A DNA stretch of 8,477 bases from Lachnoclostridium sp. UBA739 (GTDB lineage: Bacteria; Bacillota_A; Clostridia; Lachnospirales; Lachnospiraceae): assembly GCA_002297865.1 (NCBI GenBank), contig DBKX01000068.1, positions 1 to 8,477 on the forward strand. The letters run 5' to 3'. The position numbers were made by a program, and so were the translations under genes. The notes beneath the pieces were generated by a model that saw only the letters and a list, made by a program, of their open reading frames with translations, was not told where the DNA came from and did not search any database. This document shows positions 4,721 through 8,477 of this stretch, in pieces; the first letter of the stretch is position 1, and every line of letters begins with the position of its first letter.

Positions 4721-6478
4721 ATGCAATATAAAACTTTTAATAAAAGAAATTTAACCAGCGTTGTCACTTTCATTATAATAGCAGCGTTGGTACTTACAGG
4801 GCGCTTGGGATATCTGATGATATATCAGGCTGACCATTATGGTGTTCTTGCTAGACAGATACACGAAAGAGAGCGAAGTATTAAAGCAGAACGAGGAAAA
4901 ATTTTAGATTGTAATGGTGTAGAACTTGCCAATAATAAGCCAGTCTGCACCATATCTGTTATTCACTCTCAGATTAAGGACCCAGAGAAAGTTATTAAAA
5001 TCTTATCCGATGAATTAGGATTAAGTGAAGAAAAAGTACGAAAACGAGTGGAGAAGGTTTCTTCTATTGAACGAATTAAATCAAATGTAGCGAAAGAACT
5101 GGCCGATAAAATCAGAGAATATGATTTAGATGGCGTTATGATAGATGAGGACTACAAAAGGTATTACCCTTTGGGAACGTTAGCTTCCAAAGTAATTGGA
5201 TTTACAGGAAGTGATAATCAAGGAATTATTGGCCTTGAAGTAGAGTATGAAAAATATTTGCATGGAATTGACGGAACCATCTTGACGCTGACAACAGCTA
5301 GAGGTGTTGAAATAAAAAATGCTGCAGAGAATAGAACAGAGCCCATAGCAGGCAATAATCTAACACTCAGCCTTGATGTAAACATTCAAAAATATGCAGA
5401 GCAGGCGGCAAAAAAAGTATTTGAGGCAAAGCAGGCAAATAATGTGAAGCTGATTGCAATGAATCCACAAAATGGAGAAATTTATGCCATGGTTAATTAT
5501 CCAGAATTTGACTTAAATGATCCGTTTACATTACCGGATACTTATGCCACGACTCTAACACAGAAACAAAAGAATGATGCATTAAATCAAATGTGGAGAA
5601 ATGCCTGTATTAGTGATTCCTATGAGCCAGGTTCCACCTTTAAAGTTATAACAGCAACAGCAGCATTTGAAGAAGGGGTAATTAAAATTAATGATACATT
5701 TAACTGCCCAGGTTTTAAAATTGTAGAAGACCGAAAAATCCGCTGCCATAAAACCGCCGGACACGGAATGCAGACATTTAAGCAAGGAATACAAAATTCG
5801 TGTAATCCAGTATTTATGGAAGTTGGTGCCAGAGTTGGTCCCGAAAGAATGTATAAAAATTTTAAGAAACTAGGCCTGTTTAAGAAAACGGGAATAGATG
5901 TTCCTGGAGAAGCAGGTTCTATTATGCATAAGCTGGAAGATGTAAAACCAGTGGAATTGGCAACGATGTCATTTGGTCAAGGGTTTCAGGTTACGCCACT
6001 TGAGCTATTGCGTGCTCAAAGTGCAGTTGTGAATGGAGGAACATTGGTAACTCCACATTTTGGGGTGTCTATTTCTAATGCAGATGGCACAGTAGTAAAA
6101 AAAATTAAATATCCTGTTGAGGAACATGTTATAAAGAAGGAAACTTCGGATACAATGAAGATGTTACTTGAATCTGTTGTATCACAGGGAAGTGGGAAAA
6201 ATGCCTACATAGAAGGGTATGAAATCGGTGGAAAAACAGCAACATCTGAAAAACTTCCTAGAAGCAGCAATAAATATATTTCTTCCTTTATGGGATTTGC
6301 TCCAGCCGATGACCCGAAGATAATTGCAATTGTGCTCATTGACGAACCAGTAGGTACGTATTACGGTGGAACAATTGCTGCACCAGTTATTAAGGAATTG
6401 TTAGCAGACGTATTACCTTACCTTGGTGTAGAAGAAAAAATTACACAGACGGAAGATGATATAGCAAAGACAGAATAA
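4721..6478 (+). CDS. spoVD: Class B penicillin-binding protein, SpoVD type
   Basis: This is a D,D-transpeptidase paralogous to the preceding gene. By position (second PBP after ftsL, before mraY) it matches SpoVD, which in B. subtilis cross-links spore cortex peptidoglycan with SpoVE. From ATG 4721 it has 585 residues: membrane helix about 12-34, pedestal domain opening with RGKILDCNG (58-66), and a transpeptidase domain with STFK (S305, K308) and SCN (360-362). It ends soon after the catalytic fold, with no PASTA domain. Two departures stand out: the KTG box is KTA (505-507), and the Arg of the class B motif RGxxxDRxG is Cys64. The nucleophile and second motif are normal and the rest of the fold is well kept, so it is probably active and not decayed. 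Cysteines 329, 342 and 361 match those of the neighbour. The sporulation role is inference; a second vegetative PBP is the alternative. Confidence 0.85.
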   Translation: MQYKTFNKRNLTSVVTFIIIAALVLTGRLGYLMIYQADHYGVLARQIHERERSIKAERGKILDCNGVELANNKPVCTISVIHSQIKDPEKVIKILSDELGLSEEKVRKRVEKVSSIERIKSNVAKELADKIREYDLDGVMIDEDYKRYYPLGTLASKVIGFTGSDNQGIIGLEVEYEKYLHGIDGTILTLTTARGVEIKNAAENRTEPIAGNNLTLSLDVNIQKYAEQAAKKVFEAKQANNVKLIAMNPQNGEIYAMVNYPEFDLNDPFTLPDTYATTLTQKQKNDALNQMWRNACISDSYEPGSTFKVITATAAFEEGVIKINDTFNCPGFKIVEDRKIRCHKTAGHGMQTFKQGIQNSCNPVFMEVGARVGPERMYKNFKKLGLFKKTGIDVPGEAGSIMHKLEDVKPVELATMSFGQGFQVTPLELLRAQSAVVNGGTLVTPHFGVSISNADGTVVKKIKYPVEEHVIKKETSDTMKMLLESVVSQGSGKNAYIEGYEIGGKTATSEKLPRSSNKYISSFMGFAPADDPKIIAIVLIDEPVGTYYGGTIAAPVIKELLADVLPYLGVEEKITQTEDDIAKTE

Positions 6479-6529
6479 TTCAAAAAAACAAAGAAGATAG
6501 TCAAGGCGAGTTTGCCAGTAAAATCTCTC

Positions 6530-6558
6530 TTGATAAAGAAAATGTAATAGAATATAAT
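6530..6558 (+). promoter_or_regulatory. Strong predicted sigma-A promoter before mraY
   Basis: TTGATA (6530-6535, 5 of 6) and a perfect TATAAT (6553-6558) are spaced exactly 17 bp apart, giving the best promoter match in the window. The predicted start near 6565 leaves a leader of about 40 nt to the mraY ATG. It sits in the 126-bp gap after spoVD, where no convincing terminator is visible, so mraY-murD would be read both from here and by read-through from upstream. Confidence 0.8.
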
Positions 6559-6592
6559 GGTGTAGTTAAACAACAATACCTAAGATAATTAC

Positions 6593-6599
6593 GAGGTGA
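6593..6599 (+). promoter_or_regulatory. Ribosome binding site of mraY, decides the start
   Basis: GAGGTGA lies 5 nt before the ATG at 6605. The in-frame GTG at 6596 is inside this sequence and is not a credible start. Confidence 0.82.
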
Positions 6600-6604
6600 A
6601 AGTA

Positions 6605-7558
6605 ATGGAGTCAAAAGTTATTTTAGCGGTGTTAATATCCTTTGCTATTAGTGTGGTATTAAGCCCAATTTTTATTCCTTTTTTGAAGAAACTGAAATTT
6701 GGTCAGTATGTGCGAGATGAAGGACCAGAGTCACATTTGAAAAAGGCAGGCACACCGACGATGGGTGGTCTTATTATTTTATGTAGTATCGTTATAACAT
6801 CCTTATTTTATGTAAAGGATGACAAGGAAATTATACCAATTCTTTTTGCAACGCTAGGATTTGGTCTGGTTGGTTTCCTAGATGACTATATTAAAGTCGT
6901 TATGAAACGTTCCTTAGGGTTGCGTGCGTGGCAGAAATTTTCATTACAGGTAGTTGTAACGGCTATTTTTTATTTCTATACAGCGAATAAGAGTGGCTTA
7001 GGAACTGACACAATCATTCCATATTACGGAACGATAACCCTTCCGATTTGGGTATACGTACCACTATTATTCTTTGTTGTAATCGGAACGGTAAATGGAG
7101 CAAACTTTACAGACGGCCTAGATGGTCTTGCATCCAGCGTAACAGTGTGTATCGCTACGTTTTTTGCGGCAGTTGCAATTGGTACGAATAATGGAATTGC
7201 ACCAATTACCTGTGCAGTAGTTGGAAGTTTATTAGGATTCTTAGTATATAACGTTTACCCAGCAAGAGTATTTATGGGGGATACAGGTTCACTGGCATTG
7301 GGGGGATTCGTTGCTTCGACAGCCTATATGCTGAAAATGCCATTTTTCATATTAATCGTTGCATTTATATACTTAGCAGAAGTATTATCAGTAATAATTC
7401 AAGTGTCTTATTTTAAGCTTACAAATGGTAAGAGAATCTTTAAAATGGCACCAATTCATCATCACTTTGAGCTTTGTGGATGGTCTGAAACTAGAGTTGT
7501 TACGATATTCTCAATTATAACAGGTCTATTATGTTTAATTGCGTATACTGCAATATAA
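6605..7558 (+). CDS. mraY: Phospho-N-acetylmuramoyl-pentapeptide-transferase MraY
   Basis: MraY is a multi-pass inner membrane enzyme that transfers phospho-MurNAc-pentapeptide from UDP to undecaprenyl phosphate, making lipid I, the first membrane step of peptidoglycan synthesis. The product of 317 residues is close to the B. subtilis protein (about 324) and shows about ten hydrophobic segments. Signature motifs are all present: GTPTMGG (49-55), the Mg2+-site FLDDYIK with D93, D94 and K97, NFTDGLDGLA with D170 and D173, GDTGSLALGG near the middle of the C-terminal half, and the histidine triad PIHHHFE (H285-H287). ATG 6605 is chosen because GAGGTGA lies just upstream. It has its own near-consensus promoter and is followed after 25 bp by murD. 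In B. subtilis murE sits between spoVD and mraY; it is absent here. Confidence 0.97.
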   Translation: MESKVILAVLISFAISVVLSPIFIPFLKKLKFGQYVRDEGPESHLKKAGTPTMGGLIILCSIVITSLFYVKDDKEIIPILFATLGFGLVGFLDDYIKVVMKRSLGLRAWQKFSLQVVVTAIFYFYTANKSGLGTDTIIPYYGTITLPIWVYVPLLFFVVIGTVNGANFTDGLDGLASSVTVCIATFFAAVAIGTNNGIAPITCAVVGSLLGFLVYNVYPARVFMGDTGSLALGGFVASTAYMLKMPFFILIVAFIYLAEVLSVIIQVSYFKLTNGKRIFKMAPIHHHFELCGWSETRVVTIFSIITGLLCLIAYTAI

Positions 7559-7583
7559 GAATGATGGTTTGGAGGATAGTAGG

Positions 7584-8477
7584 ATGAATTTAACGGGAAA
7601 AAATGTACTTGTAATTGGAACAGGAAAAAGTGGAGTTGCTGCATCTAATCTGTTAGTAAAACAACATGCTAACGTTATTTTATTTGATGGCAACAGTGAG
7701 TTAGATAAAGCAAAGATTCAAGAGAAAGTAGATGAAAAAGCAGAAGTTGTTTTAGGAAGCCTGACAAGTGAACAAGAAAAAAAAGCGGATTTACTTGTAT
7801 TAAGTCCTGGAGTACCAATTGATATTCCGATGGTTGAAAACTTTCGTTCAAAAAATATTCCGATTTGGGGTGAGATTGAACTTGCGTACCAGTTTGCAAA
7901 AGGAAGAGTAGCTGCAATCACAGGTACGAACGGAAAGACAACAACAACTTCCCTAGTAGGAGAAATCATGAAAGCCTATTATGAATCCGTATTTGTTGTT
8001 GGAAATATTGGGAATCCATATACAGATATAGCGCTTGATACCAAGGATGATACTGTAGTAGTTGCTGAAATCAGCAGTTTCCAATTAGAAACCATCGATG
8101 AATTTCATCCAGCAGTCAGTGCTATCTTAAATATCACACCGGATCATTTAAATCGTCATCACACGATGGAATGTTATATTGATACTAAATTTAATATAAC
8201 CAGAAACCAGACGCGTGATGAATACTGCATCTTAAATTACGAGGACGAAGTACTTCGCAAGAGAGCAGAATCTTTAGCAGTAAATGTTATCTTTTTCAGT
8301 AGTCAAAGAGTATTAGAGAAAGGCATTTATTTAGATGAAAATCAGGATATTATTTTAAAAGATGATTCTGAGATCAAAGTCTGCAATATACATGATTTAA
8401 AACTATTAGGGGCACATAATTACGAAAATGTTATGGCAGCCGTTGCAATTGCCTGCAAAATGGGAGTTCCAATGGAG
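7584..8477 (+). CDS. murD: UDP-N-acetylmuramoyl-L-alanine--D-glutamate ligase MurD, N-terminal part (3' end outside window)
   Basis: MurD is a cytoplasmic ATP-dependent ligase that adds D-glutamate to UDP-MurNAc-L-Ala. The frame is open from ATG 7584 to the right edge: 298 of the usual roughly 450 residues, lacking the C-terminal domain. Seen are the N-terminal nucleotide-sugar binding loop GTGKSG (12-17), the ATP-binding P-loop GTNGKTT (114-120, K118), SSFQLE (164-169), the Mur ligase motif NITPDHLNRHHTM (D187, H188; Asn190 where many relatives have Asp), a lysine in the position of the carbamylated Lys (K202), and GAHNYEN starting at 276. GGAGGA (7571-7576) lies 7 nt before the start. It is co-transcribed with mraY, 25 bp apart. 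By synteny, an ftsW/spoVE and murG would be expected beyond the edge. Confidence 0.96.
   Translation, partial: MNLTGKNVLVIGTGKSGVAASNLLVKQHANVILFDGNSELDKAKIQEKVDEKAEVVLGSLTSEQEKKADLLVLSPGVPIDIPMVENFRSKNIPIWGEIELAYQFAKGRVAAITGTNGKTTTTSLVGEIMKAYYESVFVVGNIGNPYTDIALDTKDDTVVVAEISSFQLETIDEFHPAVSAILNITPDHLNRHHTMECYIDTKFNITRNQTRDEYCILNYEDEVLRKRAESLAVNVIFFSSQRVLEKGIYLDENQDIILKDDSEIKVCNIHDLKLLGAHNYENVMAAVAIACKMGVPME

Noticed and set aside
6505..6516. A possible hairpin GGC-GAGTTT-GCC after spoVD as a terminator.
   Set aside because: The stem has only three pairs and no T-tract follows, so it does not support termination.
8142..8159. Asn190 in the MurD motif DHLNRH where Asp is often found.
   Set aside because: I recall DHLNRH as common in clostridial MurD, and all other catalytic motifs are intact, so it is not treated as unusual.
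1..8477. A search for CRISPR repeats, tRNA or rRNA genes, insertion sequences, attachment sites or phage genes.
   Set aside because: None seen: the window is almost filled by conserved dcw genes on one strand with short gaps, and no long repeats or terminal inverted repeats were noticed.

Overview
The window is a stretch of the division and cell wall (dcw) cluster of a low-GC, Gram-positive, probably endospore-forming Clostridia. A Lachnospiraceae-type organism is my best guess. The evidence is AT-rich DNA and codon use, AGGTGA/GGAGGA-type ribosome binding sites, the gene order mraZ-rsmH-ftsL-PBP-spoVD-mraY-murD (the Bacillus subtilis order with murE missing), and a second class B penicillin-binding protein of SpoVD type. 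The family assignment is inference, because no 16S or other marker is present.

Layout: the 3' half of lgt (lipoprotein diacylglyceryl transferase) runs in from the left edge and ends at a hairpin plus T-tract terminator (422-469). A sigma-A type promoter follows (TTGATC-N17-TAAAAT, 480-508). The transcript leader behind it carries GTGG repeats spaced about 10 bp apart, which look like the MraZ autoregulatory operator (519-564). Next come mraZ, rsmH, ftsL, a class B PBP of FtsI/PBP2B type, a second class B PBP of SpoVD type, a near-consensus second promoter (TTGATA-N17-TATAAT, 6530-6558), mraY, and murD, which is cut by the right edge. All genes are on the + strand. Gaps are short except for the lgt-mraZ gap (197 bp) and the spoVD-mraY gap (126 bp), and both of those hold promoters.

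How the genes fit together: MraZ is the transcriptional regulator of the cluster. RsmH methylates 16S rRNA. FtsL is the bitopic divisome scaffold that helps recruit and activate the septal transpeptidase. The two PBPs cross-link peptidoglycan, one presumably at the vegetative septum and the other presumably in the spore cortex. MurD makes the UDP-MurNAc-dipeptide and MraY later loads the finished UDP-MurNAc-pentapeptide onto undecaprenyl phosphate (lipid I).

No novel system, mobile element, CRISPR array or RNA gene is visible; this is a conserved core region. The points most worth a second look are in the second PBP: KTA instead of KTG, and Cys in place of the Arg of the RGxxxDRxG motif. Both PBPs also share a set of three cysteines around the active site that includes the SpoVD redox-switch positions. 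Other points are the layout of the MraZ operator, a long Lys/Glu tail on the first PBP, and the strong internal promoter before mraY. For four genes (mraZ, both PBPs and mraY) the longest reading frame overstates the N-terminus; the Shine-Dalgarno position supports a downstream ATG.
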